Positions 14,524 through 23,454 of a stretch of 64,000 nt of DNA are shown in pieces. Every line of letters begins with the position of its first letter. Position 1 is the first letter of the stretch. Made by a program: the position numbers and the translations under genes. Source of the stretch: Verrucomicrobiota bacterium (GTDB lineage Bacteria; Verrucomicrobiota; Verrucomicrobiia; Verrucomicrobiales; Akkermansiaceae); assembly GCA_017301995.1 (NCBI GenBank), contig JAFLEH010000020.1:1-64000 (forward strand), read 5' to 3'. Under the pieces are notes generated by a model. That model did no database searches, was not told the origin of the DNA, and worked only from the letters and a program-made list of their open reading frames with translations.

Positions 14524-17196
14524 ATGAAACGTATTCTAACTCTAGCTATTCTGGCAATAGCCTCTGTCTCGGCGGGTGCGCAAGCCCAGGCGCCGAATCC
14601 ACTCAGCCCGGAGTCATGGCCCCGGACCTACAAGACCGGCGACTGCGAGGTCGCCATCTATCAACCCCAGATCCTCGAATGGAAGGAATACCGCGTGATG
14701 AAGGCCAACGCCGCCGTCGCGCTGAAAACCAAGGGCAAGGAGGAACTTGACTTCGGGGCGCTGGTGATCACCGCCGAAACCGTCGCCGATTTCGACGAAC
14801 GTACGGTCAGCGTGGGCACCCGCACCATCGAGGCGATCCGGTTTCCCGAGCTGAAGGACGCCGAGGCCGCGAAGGCGGCGGAGACGGTGAAGTCCGTCCT
14901 GACTCCCGACAAACCGCTGGCGATCCCGCTCGACTCGATGCTCGCGGCGGTGGATCTGTCGGACGCGGCGACCGCCGACACCAAGGTCAACCTGGAGCCC
15001 CCCGCGATTTTCCACAGCGATACGCCTGCGATCCTCGTGCTGATCCTCGGCGATCCGAAGCTGGAGTCCGTGGCGGGCGACGACCCCTCGCTGATGTACG
15101 TCCGCAACACCAACTGGGACATCCTTTTCGACGCCGCCTCATCGACCTACTATCTGCTCAATGGAAACCAGTGGCTCACCGCCAAGGATCTCGCCAAGGG
15201 CCCATGGACGGCCGCCACCGCGCTGCCGGACAGCTTCAAGGCGATTCCCTCCGATGACAACTGGGCGGAAGTGAAGGCCCGGCTGACCGTGCTTCCCAGC
15301 GTGACGCTGCCCAAGGTTTTTGTCAGTTTCGCGCCCGCCGAGATTCTTCTGACCGACGGCAAGCCGCAGTTCGCTCCGATCGCGGATACCTCGCTGATGT
15401 ACGTGGCCAACACCGAAAGCGACCTGTTTTTCCACAACCCGGAGAAAACCTACTATCTTCTATCCGCCGGAAGGTGGTTCAGCGCCCAGTCCCTCGATGG
15501 GCCGTGGGCCGCGGCCACGTTCAAGCTGCCCGAGGATTTCGCGAAGATCCCCGCCAACCACCCGAAAGCGGGCGTGCTCGTTTCCGTGGCCGGCACGCCG
15601 CAGGCCGACGAAGCCGTCATCCAGGCGTCCATCCCCCAAACCGCCACGGTTTCCCGCGCCACCACCACCCTGACCGTCCAATACGACGGCGCGCCGGTTT
15701 TCAAGGAAGTCCCCGGCGCCAACGGAGTGAGCTTCGCCTACAACACCAACTACGACGTGTTCAAGGTGGCCGACTCCTACTACTGCTGCCATCAGGGCGT
15801 GTGGTTCGTGGCGCCCGCTCCCGAAGGCGAGTGGAAAGTGTGCGACTCGGTGCCCGACGCGATCTACTCGATCCCGCCGGAAAGCCCGAAGTACAACGTG
15901 ACCGAAGTGCATGTGTACGACTCCACGCCCGAGACCGTCGTGGTGGGAGTGACCTCCGGCTATTCGGGATCCTATGTGACCGGCGGGCTGGTGATGTTCG
16001 GCCTGGGCTGCTGGATGGCCCACGAAATCTGGGATGACTACTGGCATCCGTGGTGCAGGCCGGCTCCGTATTGGTACGGCTACGGCTGCGGAGCCTACTA
16101 TCGGCCGGGCTATGGCTACTGCGGCCGCGGCGGATATGCTTACGGACCCTACGGCGGTGCCGGATTCGCCGCCGCCTACAATCCGCTGACCGGAACCTAC
16201 GCCCGAGGCGCCTACGCCTACGGGCCCTACGGTGCCGCAGGATACCGCGCCGCCTACAACCCGTGGACCGGAAACGGCGCCTACCGCGCCGGTGGCGTGA
16301 CCCCCTACGGATCGTGGGGACGCTCCGCTGTGGTTAGAAACGACGAATGGGCCCGCGCCGCCCACGCATCGAGTTGGCGCGGTACCGTCGGTGGTGTGCA
16401 AACCTCCCGCGGCGGCGCCGCCATCGGCGTGGACCGCACGTTCGGTTCGGATGGATTCGTCGGAAAAACCGGTGGAGGGGATCTCTACGTCGGCCACGAT
16501 GGAAATGTCTATCGCCGCACCGAAGACGGCTGGCAGAAACGCGATAACGGCGGCTGGAGTAACTCCGGAATCGGGAACGCGACCCCCTACGGAGACCGTC
16601 GGGGTACCGGAAACGGAATCGCTTCACGGCCGGGCGGATCCACCCGCCCCGGCGTGCTTCCCGGAACCCTTCCGGGCACGGGCGACCGTCCGGGTGTTGG
16701 CTCGGGAACCCGTCCCAACAATGATCTTCCCGGTGGCGTCACCCGCCCCGGAACCGGAGACCGTCCTGGGGCAGGCACCGGCACACGGCCTAACAATGAT
16801 CTGCCCGGTGGTGTTACCCGTCCGGGAACCGGTGATCGACCGGGGACCGGAACCCGCCCAAGCACCCCGGGAACTGGCACACGGCCAAGCACACCCAGCA
16901 CGCGGCCGAGCACACCCAGCACAAAGCCGAGCACGCCCGCCACAAGGCCAAGCACGCCCGCCACAAGGCCAAGTACGCCTGCCACAAGGCCAAGTACGCC
17001 CGCCACGAGGCCGAGCACGCAACCTTCGACCAACCGCGGTTACCAAAACCGCCAATCCGTCCCGTCGCAACTGAATCGTGACGCCTATTCGCGCCAACGT
17101 TCGTCTCCCAGCGTGGGATCGCGGTCCAGCGGTGGCGTTTCGCGCGGCGGTGGAGCATCCCGGGGCGGCGGCGGCGGCCGGGGTGGTCGTCGTTGA
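14524..17196 (+). CDS. large secreted repeat protein, carbohydrate-binding V/XII-like
   Basis: An 890-residue exported protein with a signal peptide (residues 1-20, AGAQAQA). Residues 35-540 hold three copies of a module with the pattern SLMYVxNTxxDxxF, TYYLLxxxxW and GPW, close to what databases label carbohydrate-binding family V/XII. A hydrophobic segment near residues 490-510 could cross a membrane. A Gly/Tyr-rich stretch follows, with two GAYAYGPYG-type repeats. Next come 25-residue units containing RPNNDLPGG, then a Thr-Arg-Pro-Ser tail, and a strongly basic Gly/Arg C-terminus. Function is unknown; the tail suggests a cell-envelope or nucleic-acid/polyanion-binding role. The start at 14524 gives the signal peptide. 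Confidence 0.75.
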   Translation: MKRILTLAILAIASVSAGAQAQAPNPLSPESWPRTYKTGDCEVAIYQPQILEWKEYRVMKANAAVALKTKGKEELDFGALVITAETVADFDERTVSVGTRTIEAIRFPELKDAEAAKAAETVKSVLTPDKPLAIPLDSMLAAVDLSDAATADTKVNLEPPAIFHSDTPAILVLILGDPKLESVAGDDPSLMYVRNTNWDILFDAASSTYYLLNGNQWLTAKDLAKGPWTAATALPDSFKAIPSDDNWAEVKARLTVLPSVTLPKVFVSFAPAEILLTDGKPQFAPIADTSLMYVANTESDLFFHNPEKTYYLLSAGRWFSAQSLDGPWAAATFKLPEDFAKIPANHPKAGVLVSVAGTPQADEAVIQASIPQTATVSRATTTLTVQYDGAPVFKEVPGANGVSFAYNTNYDVFKVADSYYCCHQGVWFVAPAPEGEWKVCDSVPDAIYSIPPESPKYNVTEVHVYDSTPETVVVGVTSGYSGSYVTGGLVMFGLGCWMAHEIWDDYWHPWCRPAPYWYGYGCGAYYRPGYGYCGRGGYAYGPYGGAGFAAAYNPLTGTYARGAYAYGPYGAAGYRAAYNPWTGNGAYRAGGVTPYGSWGRSAVVRNDEWARAAHASSWRGTVGGVQTSRGGAAIGVDRTFGSDGFVGKTGGGDLYVGHDGNVYRRTEDGWQKRDNGGWSNSGIGNATPYGDRRGTGNGIASRPGGSTRPGVLPGTLPGTGDRPGVGSGTRPNNDLPGGVTRPGTGDRPGAGTGTRPNNDLPGGVTRPGTGDRPGTGTRPSTPGTGTRPSTPSTRPSTPSTKPSTPATRPSTPATRPSTPATRPSTPATRPSTQPSTNRGYQNRQSVPSQLNRDAYSRQRSSPSVGSRSSGGVSRGGGASRGGGGGRGGRR
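16681..17026 (+). repeat. in-frame coding repeats (75-nt and 21-nt units)
   Basis: Two classes of tandem repeat lie inside the large secreted protein gene. Units of 75 bases start at 16681 and 16756, with a partial third at 16831; each encodes a Gly/Arg/Pro segment containing RPNNDLPGG. From about 16852 a shorter unit, mostly 21 bases and encoding RPSTPAT-type heptads, runs to about 17026. The units keep the frame and differ mainly by synonymous changes, so copy number may vary between strains. Confidence 0.8.
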
Positions 17197-17229
17197 CCCA
17201 CACTGAAGCCATCTGGTCCGATCAGGGCG

Positions 17230-17257
17230 CATCCGGCGGGGTCGTTACCGCCGGATG
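17230..17257 (+). terminator. intrinsic terminator-like hairpin
   Basis: The ten-base arms CATCCGGCGG and CCGCCGGATG pair perfectly around an eight-base loop, 33 bases after the stop codon of the large secreted protein gene. A pyrimidine-rich stretch and GGATTTTT follow. Confidence 0.7.
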
Positions 17258-17339
17258 TCTTCCTTGGTCGGATTTTTCGCGGGATTTTCCTTGGAATTTT
17301 CCGGACGCCGTGTGACCTTGGGGCGACTTCGTTTTTGCC

Positions 17340-18722
17340 ATGCCTCTATCCATCCATCCCCGTTTCCGCCCGGCGCTTGATCCGGGATTCGTGCCCGCCA
17401 TCCTCTGGAACCGCGCCTACCGCGCCAAAGTCGCCGCCGATGCCGAGGCTCGGCCGATCGAACTGGCGCTGTGCCGCACCGACGGCACCGTGTTCCGCCA
17501 CAGCGACCGCATCCTTTCGCCCGGTGGTGGCAAAGACGCTCTAACCGTGAAATACGTCGAGCGCCTGTTCAAATTCCTGCTCTGGCAGAAAGGCGGCAGC
17601 AAGCTGCTCGTGGCCGGCGCGCCGGACGTGGCGGACGCTCTATCGAAAATCTATTCGGCGGATGGCGGGCGTTCGTTCGATTGGGAATTCATCGGCCACA
17701 AGATTTTCGGCGAACACATCACCGTGGTGGCGGTGGATGCCTCCGAACTGCCGGAGGCAAACGAGGGCACCATGACTCTGGGCCGCAATCTCGACGGCTG
17801 CCGGATCGGCTTCGACCTCGGCGGATCGGATCGCAAATGCGCCGCGGTGATCGACGGCAAGGTGGTGTTTTCCGAGGAGGTCGTTTGGGATCCGTATTTC
17901 CAAAACGATCCCGCCTATCACATCGATGGAATTCATGACTCGCTGATGCGCGCCGCGGCCCACCTTCCGCGCGTCGATGCGATCGGCGGCAGTTCGGCGG
18001 GCGTCTATGTGAACAACGAGGTCCGCGCCGCATCGCTGTTCCGTGGGGTGAGCCCGGAGGATTTCGAAAAACATATAAGAAGGATCTTTTTCACCCTCAA
18101 GGAGCGTTGGAACAACGTGCCCTTCGAGGTGGTGAACGACGGCGAGGTCACCGCGCTGGCCGGTTCGATGGGACTTTCCGCCAATCAGGTGTTGGGAGTC
18201 GCCATGGGAACCTCCCAGGCCGCCGGTTATGTGGACGCCCACGGCCATATCAAACCGTGGCTCAACGAGCTGGCGTTCGCTCCGGTGGACTTCCGCGATG
18301 ACGCCGCCATCGACGAATGGTCCAAGGACATCGGCTGTGGCGCGCTCTATTTCTCGCAGCAGGCGGTCGCGCGGCTCGCCCCGGCGGCCGGTTTTGATTT
18401 CGGCAAAATGCCGTTTCCCGAACAGCTCGTCAAAGTGCAGGAAGCCCAGAAGGCCGGCGACCCGCGGGCGGCTTCCATCTACGAAACGATCGGCTGTTAT
18501 TTCGGCTACGCCATCGCGCATTACGCCGACTATTACGACATCCGCAATCTGTTGATCCTCGGCCGCGTGACGTCCGGCGAAGGCGGCGCGATGATCATCA
18601 ATGAGGCGGAAACCGTGCTCGCCCAGGAGTTCCCCCAACTGCAGATCAAACTGGTGGTGCCCGACGAACACACCAAGCGCCACGGCCAGGCCGTCGCCGC
18701 CGCCAGCCTGCCGCCGATCTGA
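17340..18722 (+). CDS. ROK-like sugar kinase
   Basis: A 460-residue protein of the actin-like ATPase fold. Residues 159-175 carry the phosphate-1 loop GFDLGGSDRKCAAV followed by the strand-turn-strand KVVFSEEV. Later segments AIGGSSAGVYVNNE, VVNDGEVTALAGSMG and GVAMGTSQAAGYVD fit the substrate and phosphate-2 regions of ROK/glucokinase-like proteins. An N-terminal extension of about 155 residues before the kinase domain is unusual for ROK kinases and has no recognised fold. No DNA-binding helix-turn-helix is seen, so it is more likely an enzyme than a ROK repressor. The substrate is unknown. Confidence 0.75.
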   Translation: MPLSIHPRFRPALDPGFVPAILWNRAYRAKVAADAEARPIELALCRTDGTVFRHSDRILSPGGGKDALTVKYVERLFKFLLWQKGGSKLLVAGAPDVADALSKIYSADGGRSFDWEFIGHKIFGEHITVVAVDASELPEANEGTMTLGRNLDGCRIGFDLGGSDRKCAAVIDGKVVFSEEVVWDPYFQNDPAYHIDGIHDSLMRAAAHLPRVDAIGGSSAGVYVNNEVRAASLFRGVSPEDFEKHIRRIFFTLKERWNNVPFEVVNDGEVTALAGSMGLSANQVLGVAMGTSQAAGYVDAHGHIKPWLNELAFAPVDFRDDAAIDEWSKDIGCGALYFSQQAVARLAPAAGFDFGKMPFPEQLVKVQEAQKAGDPRAASIYETIGCYFGYAIAHYADYYDIRNLLILGRVTSGEGGAMIINEAETVLAQEFPQLQIKLVVPDEHTKRHGQAVAAASLPPI

Positions 18723-18740
18723 TGGGGGCGTCCATCCCTC

Positions 18741-19151
18741 ATGCAAAACCCCGTTTCCTCCGACAAACTCCAGGATCTCGACCGCCGGATGGCCGTGCTC
18801 GGGATCACGGAGGATACGCTGGTGGAGCGGTTTGTTAGAGGGTCCGGCGCGGGCGGACAGAAGATCAACAAAACATCGAGCTGTGTGTTTCTCAAGCACC
18901 TGCCCTCGGGCATCGTGGTGAAATGCCAGGCCGACCGCTCGCGCGAGATGAACCGGTTTCTCGCCCGCCGCGAGTTGGTGGAGGAACTCGAAGCCATCCG
19001 CGACGGACGCGAGTCCGCGCGCGTCCAGGAAATGGAAAAAATCCGCCGCCAGAAACGCCGCCGCTCCCGCCGCTCGAAACAACGCTCGATCGCCGACAAG
19101 CGGATTCTATCGGAAAAGAAATCCCTGCGCCGGTCTCCGTCCGCGGATTGA
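18741..19151 (+). CDS. peptide chain release factor-like protein (GGQ domain)
   Basis: A 136-residue protein made of the peptidyl-tRNA hydrolysis domain of class I release factors, without the codon-recognition domains. The catalytic GSGAGGQ is at about residues 34-40, followed by NKTSSCVFLKH. The C-terminus is strongly basic (RRQKRRRSRRSKQR), as in ArfB/YaeJ and mitochondrial C12orf65-type ribosome rescue factors, where it enters the mRNA channel. It probably rescues stalled ribosomes by hydrolysing peptidyl-tRNA. It starts 18 bases after the ROK-like kinase gene and likely shares its transcript. Confidence 0.85.
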   Translation: MQNPVSSDKLQDLDRRMAVLGITEDTLVERFVRGSGAGGQKINKTSSCVFLKHLPSGIVVKCQADRSREMNRFLARRELVEELEAIRDGRESARVQEMEKIRRQKRRRSRRSKQRSIADKRILSEKKSLRRSPSAD

Positions 19152-19390
19152 ACCCGCCAAGCGGAGGGACGATGAATCACTGGTTCAGCGTGGAAAAACA
19201 AATGAACCGCCGATCAATGCGGATGGCCATTGATTAGAGACAGGTGCGAGGGAATCAGGCTACCCCTGCGGATGAGACAACAAACCATCAAAACTCTTTG
19301 AAAATCTGCGTGAATCGGCGTCCATCCGCGGTTGCATTTCCTCTTTTGGTTCAGCCAAGCATCGCGGACATCATCCAGCACAGATCCGGA
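19152..19390. other. spacer between convergent genes with decayed inverted repeat
   Basis: No gene is seen. The segment AACCGCCGATCAATGCGGATGG (read around 19203-19225) and a near-complement ending GTCCATCCGCGGTTGCA (around 19319-19336) form a broken inverted repeat. The wording is like the GGACGCGAAT repeats near 3400-3540. The spacer could carry terminators for both convergent genes, but no clean hairpin is present. Confidence 0.4.
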
Positions 19391-22333
19391 TCACTCCGGA
19401 CCCAGCGTGACCGACATGCGGCCGAATAGCCGCGGAACCGTGTCCGCGGGAGCCGGTTCCTCGACAATCACGCGCTCCCACTCGGAGTTGATGTCGGTGA
19501 CCGAGGGAGTGCCGGCCATGGGATTGAAGGTCTCCGGCGCAAGCGGGGCCGAGACCTGGGGTTCATAGGTCAGGTTCACGAACTTGCGGCGGACAAACTC
19601 CACCCGCAACACCCGGGATGAACCTTCGCCGCGGACCGACCAGTAAGGCAACCCCGCCTCGCCGGTCTCCTCGGTTAGAACCGTGCGGTCCGGTCCTCCC
19701 CAGTCCATTCCGAAGGCGTATTTCAGCAGATTGGAAACACCATCGTCGAACGGACTTGCCCCGGGTTCGGCGTCGGCTCCCTCCAGCCCCGCATTCAACA
19801 CCCAGTCCGCATACGCGACAAACTCCGGTTCCATCCCGTTGCCGCGCACCGAGAACCGGAACGCGTTCTCCTCATCTCCATTCACGAGAATCTTCACATC
19901 GGCATGCCGGAATCCGGATGCCGTGGGACGGAAGGCAACCGTGAATGAGAAGCTCTCCCCCGGAGGCAGTGGGTTGGGAATCGCGCCGACGGTTAGAACA
20001 AAATCGTCCGGATCGCCGGTCTCGCCGCCCTCGATTCCCACGGACATCGCTGCCAGCGGTTCCGTGCCGGTATTGGTCACCGTGATCGTTTCCGTATCGC
20101 TGGTGGAACCGACCGTGGTATCGTTGAAGGTCACGCTGGACTCGCCGCTGTACAATTGGCTCTCTCCCCGGGTGACCTCGAACGAGGGCGGGGGAGGGGA
20201 ACTGTAGGCGCTAACATCTATCTGGTAGGGCGACTCGTTCGGATCGTCGGACGGAATCACGATCGTGGCCCATTTGTTTCCGTTGGATGTCGGCGCGAAG
20301 ACCAGGCTGAATACTGTTGATTCGGCGGGACCAAGCGTTGTGTCCAAACCGGTGGTGTCCAGTGAGAACTCGCCAGGGTCGGCGCCGGCCAGTGTTAGGG
20401 TGCCGAGGTTGAGCGGAGCGGATCCGGTGTTCCGGATGGTGAAGGCCACCGGTGATCCGGTTAGTCCGATATCGACCCATTCTGCATAGATGTAGGTGTT
20501 GCCGATTTGTGAAAGATCCTGGGGGGTATCATCCTCCACCAGAATATCCGGAGCGACAAATCCCGTGCCCGAGAGCGTGATTTCAAAGGGATTCTCGTCG
20601 GCGTCGTCACTGGTGATCTGAATCGACGCGCCTGCCGGACCGGTTGCGATCGGCTCGAAACGGACGGTGAAAGTGAAACTCGCGCCGGGACCCAGCACGG
20701 GAATCACTTGGGAGAGATCGGCCGGAAACCTGGCGGCATCGGCACCGCCTATCGCAACCGAGATTCCGGTGAGATTCTCATCTCCGAGATTGCGCACGGT
20801 GACGACACGGTCGGCGCTTTGGGTGCCAGACTCCACCGGTCCGAAATCCAACGCAGAAACACCATCAACCAGAGGTGAGCCCGCCGGGGACTCCACCGCG
20901 ATCTCATGGAACGGAGGGCCATACTTGATAGTCGTCATCGCGGTGTCCGAGAATGGGGTTGCACTGGAACTCATGCCGGCGAAACCCGTGACCACGATGC
21001 CTCCGTCCGGGGTAAGCGCGATCCTGCGCGTGTGTTGGATGTTTGACCCAAAATCCATGCCGTCGGTTCGGTTTCCCGGACCGTTGTAGCGCTGGTCCCA
21101 AACCAAGGCGCCGTCGGCTCCCGCATAGCGCGCGACATAGTAGTCGGCATTCACTTGGGCGCCATTCAGCTTCGAAGACGCGCCGACGACGAACACCTCC
21201 CCGGTGGGATCAATGGCCACGGCGGCGCCGTAATCGGTCTGTCCGGCCGGGCCGTCGTGGGTTGTCGTCCAAAGAACCGAACCGTCGGCACCGGAGTACT
21301 TCGCGGTGTAGATGTCGCTGGCCACGGCGGTGCCGATATAGCCGGTGACAACCACATTTCCCGCCGGATCAATGGCAATGCCGGCCGGCGTGTCGCCGCC
21401 GGATGGCGTTGGGCCGCTCACACGCCGGGTCCATGCAAGATTGAAATCAGGGGACTGGTATTTCGCCGTCAGTATATCATAGTTGGATGTGAAGCTGTAG
21501 GAGTTGCCGGTTACGAAAATGCTGCCGGATGAATCGATGGCGATCCCATACGGATGGTCCGTGAGGTGCTCCGGTCCGTCGAGGCGGTGCATCCAGACGA
21601 TCGCTCCGGCCGGGGACACCCGCAGGGTTAGAAAATCGTGGTTGGTCTGAAGGTTGGTCGGTGCGGCCTCGGATGCGGCGGCTACCGCGATAGTGTCCTC
21701 GGCGTCGATCGCCACCGCGAAGCCGATATCCCGCCGATGGACCTCACCATCATATATCATATCCCACAGGGTCTCACCGGTGCCTCCATCCAGTTTGACA
21801 ACCTTGAGGTCGGCGCCGCCCGACGCGTTCTCCCCGAATCCCACACCGATGACTTCTCCTTTCGAGTCAATCGCAACAGCGAGCATCTGGTCATCCTGGC
21901 CGGCTTGGTCGTACTCGCGTTCCCACAACAGGCTCCCGGTCGCGCCGTCGTATTTGGCGATGTAGCCGTCGTAGGTGCCATCCGCATGCATGCAGGAGCC
22001 TGCCACGATCACATTGTCATCGGCATCAACCGTGATGTTGTGCCCCTCGTCGTGTCCGTGATCGGCGCTGTCATGCAGTGCGACCCAGAGTTGCGTGCCG
22101 GTCGATCCGCTATACTTGATGGTGGCGATATCATGGTCCACTTTGGGCCCGTTTGACCGGCCGGTCACGATCACGTTTCCGGCGGAATCCACCGCCATGG
22201 CATTGCTCCGGCTGCTGTCAACGAGGACCGGGGGGTAGTGGGAAAGCCATTTCTGAACGTACTGCGCCGCACCACTTGTGGCCAGTGCGGTCATCAGCGT
22301 GAACGAAGAAACAATATGGTAAACCGTTTTCAT
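19391..22333 (-). CDS. secreted SBBP-repeat / choice-of-anchor D protein
   Basis: A 980-residue exported protein with a signal peptide (residues 1-23). Residues 30-450 consist of about seven SBBP-type beta-propeller repeats with the pattern AVDSAGNVIVTG...DIATIKYSG..G..LW. Residues 470-830 hold three choice-of-anchor D Ig-like modules (DFGPVESGTQSADRVVTVRNLG and relatives). The last 140 residues form a tail that begins YADWVLN and ends FGRMSVTLG, similar to the tail of the protein at 30240-34412. I infer cell-surface display or secretion; no enzyme motif is seen. The start MKTVYHI at 22333 gives the signal peptide. It follows an FGE-fold gene by 20 bases. Confidence 0.8.
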   Translation of the reverse strand: MKTVYHIVSSFTLMTALATSGAAQYVQKWLSHYPPVLVDSSRSNAMAVDSAGNVIVTGRSNGPKVDHDIATIKYSGSTGTQLWVALHDSADHGHDEGHNITVDADDNVIVAGSCMHADGTYDGYIAKYDGATGSLLWEREYDQAGQDDQMLAVAIDSKGEVIGVGFGENASGGADLKVVKLDGGTGETLWDMIYDGEVHRRDIGFAVAIDAEDTIAVAAASEAAPTNLQTNHDFLTLRVSPAGAIVWMHRLDGPEHLTDHPYGIAIDSSGSIFVTGNSYSFTSNYDILTAKYQSPDFNLAWTRRVSGPTPSGGDTPAGIAIDPAGNVVVTGYIGTAVASDIYTAKYSGADGSVLWTTTHDGPAGQTDYGAAVAIDPTGEVFVVGASSKLNGAQVNADYYVARYAGADGALVWDQRYNGPGNRTDGMDFGSNIQHTRRIALTPDGGIVVTGFAGMSSSATPFSDTAMTTIKYGPPFHEIAVESPAGSPLVDGVSALDFGPVESGTQSADRVVTVRNLGDENLTGISVAIGGADAARFPADLSQVIPVLGPGASFTFTVRFEPIATGPAGASIQITSDDADENPFEITLSGTGFVAPDILVEDDTPQDLSQIGNTYIYAEWVDIGLTGSPVAFTIRNTGSAPLNLGTLTLAGADPGEFSLDTTGLDTTLGPAESTVFSLVFAPTSNGNKWATIVIPSDDPNESPYQIDVSAYSSPPPPSFEVTRGESQLYSGESSVTFNDTTVGSTSDTETITVTNTGTEPLAAMSVGIEGGETGDPDDFVLTVGAIPNPLPPGESFSFTVAFRPTASGFRHADVKILVNGDEENAFRFSVRGNGMEPEFVAYADWVLNAGLEGADAEPGASPFDDGVSNLLKYAFGMDWGGPDRTVLTEETGEAGLPYWSVRGEGSSRVLRVEFVRRKFVNLTYEPQVSAPLAPETFNPMAGTPSVTDINSEWERVIVEEPAPADTVPRLFGRMSVTLGPE

Positions 22334-22353
22334 GGGAACTGGGCGGGTGTGGG

Positions 22354-23187
22354 TCAGGGAACCTTGGCCGCCACGCGGAAGCCGATGGCATAACTTTCGA
22401 ATGATGGCACGGCTTTGCCGCGTGTTGTGGCTTTGAGGTTGGCGGCGCTGTCCAACCACGATCCTCCGCGAAGCCCGCGGAGCGATGTGTCGATCACCGC
22501 GTCGTTCCACTCCCAAACATTTCCTCCCTGATCGAATGTTCCGTAGGCGCTGGCCGCGGCCGTGAACGCGCCCACCGTTGTGGAGGATGCGGTGCCGCCG
22601 TAATTCGCGTCGGTTGGCGAGAGAGTGTTTCCGTGGTGGGCATACATCGTATAGGTGGGTCCCGCCGGGTCGTAGAACGCGGCCTTGTACCATTGGTCCT
22701 CCGAGGGAATCCGGAAGTCCGCCGACAGGTTCGCAGCCACCACGCCGCTCATCGCGCCAGCCAGGGCATACGTTCCGTCTTCGGTATCACCGCTTCCTTG
22801 TCCGTTTGCGAGCCAGTTGACAAAGCGGGCCGCGTCGAACCATGAGACATACACCACCGGACGCTGTGCGAGCGCTGGCGTGGCGGCATAGGTGTAGGCA
22901 CCGGATGTGCCGGACCGCACGATTCCGTAGTTCGCCATGCCGGCATGATAGAGTCCGTGCGGATCGCTCGCCGCCTTGGCGTTGAGAAACTCGGAATACT
23001 GCTGGTTGGTTACCTCATGCCTGGAAATCCGGTAGGGTTCGTCCACATTTCCGTGACCGTTGATATCGGGGTCGTTGTAAGGATTGCTCACGGTCACCCA
23101 GTCGAGCGTGACATCCGCCCGGACCGGCGAGCCCAGCAGGCTGACCAATGCGATCGCGGATGTTGCGAGTGTACGGTATGGTTTCAT
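22354..23187 (-). CDS. secreted FGE-sulfatase-fold (SUMF1-like) protein
   Basis: A 277-residue exported protein with a signal peptide (residues 1-22). The formylglycine-generating-enzyme fold is clear from ISRHEVTNQQYSEFLNA, YVSWFDAARFVNWL, RIPSEDQWYKAA, GGNVWEWN and LRGGSWLD. The mature part has no cysteine at all, so the catalytic Cys pair of true FGE is missing. It is probably a binding or C-type-lectin-like domain rather than an oxidase. The start at 23187 gives the signal peptide; the upstream extension lies in a promoter region. It lies directly upstream of the SBBP/choice-of-anchor gene, in the same direction and 20 bases apart, so the two are probably made together. Confidence 0.85.
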   Translation of the reverse strand: MKPYRTLATSAIALVSLLGSPVRADVTLDWVTVSNPYNDPDINGHGNVDEPYRISRHEVTNQQYSEFLNAKAASDPHGLYHAGMANYGIVRSGTSGAYTYAATPALAQRPVVYVSWFDAARFVNWLANGQGSGDTEDGTYALAGAMSGVVAANLSADFRIPSEDQWYKAAFYDPAGPTYTMYAHHGNTLSPTDANYGGTASSTTVGAFTAAASAYGTFDQGGNVWEWNDAVIDTSLRGLRGGSWLDSAANLKATTRGKAVPSFESYAIGFRVAAKVP

Positions 23188-23454
23188 CGGTTCTTGGTTT
23201 GTTATATTCTTGCGCGGAAACAACCGCGGTGGGAGGAGTTGGAGCAAAATATGCGGAATTATTGCGTGAAAAAGATAAGATATGAAAATCGTGGCGTTCG
23301 CCAAGGAAAATCTTCACATTTTTGAAATCCGGATATTTTCCCACATGGGATACGCTGCCGTGATCCGTTGCCGACCGTTGGCGGGATACCCGTGCGATAG
23401 CGGCGTTTCACGCAAGACGCGGGTGCCCGGCACCGTATCCGGGGATCGACCGTC

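Noticed and set aside
16681..17026. CRISPR-like repeat array
   Set aside because: Units are in frame, directly adjacent without spacers, and encode a regular Pro/Thr/Arg pattern inside a gene.
22354..23187. Catalytic formylglycine-generating enzyme for sulfatases
   Set aside because: The catalytic cysteines are absent and no sulfatase gene is in the window.
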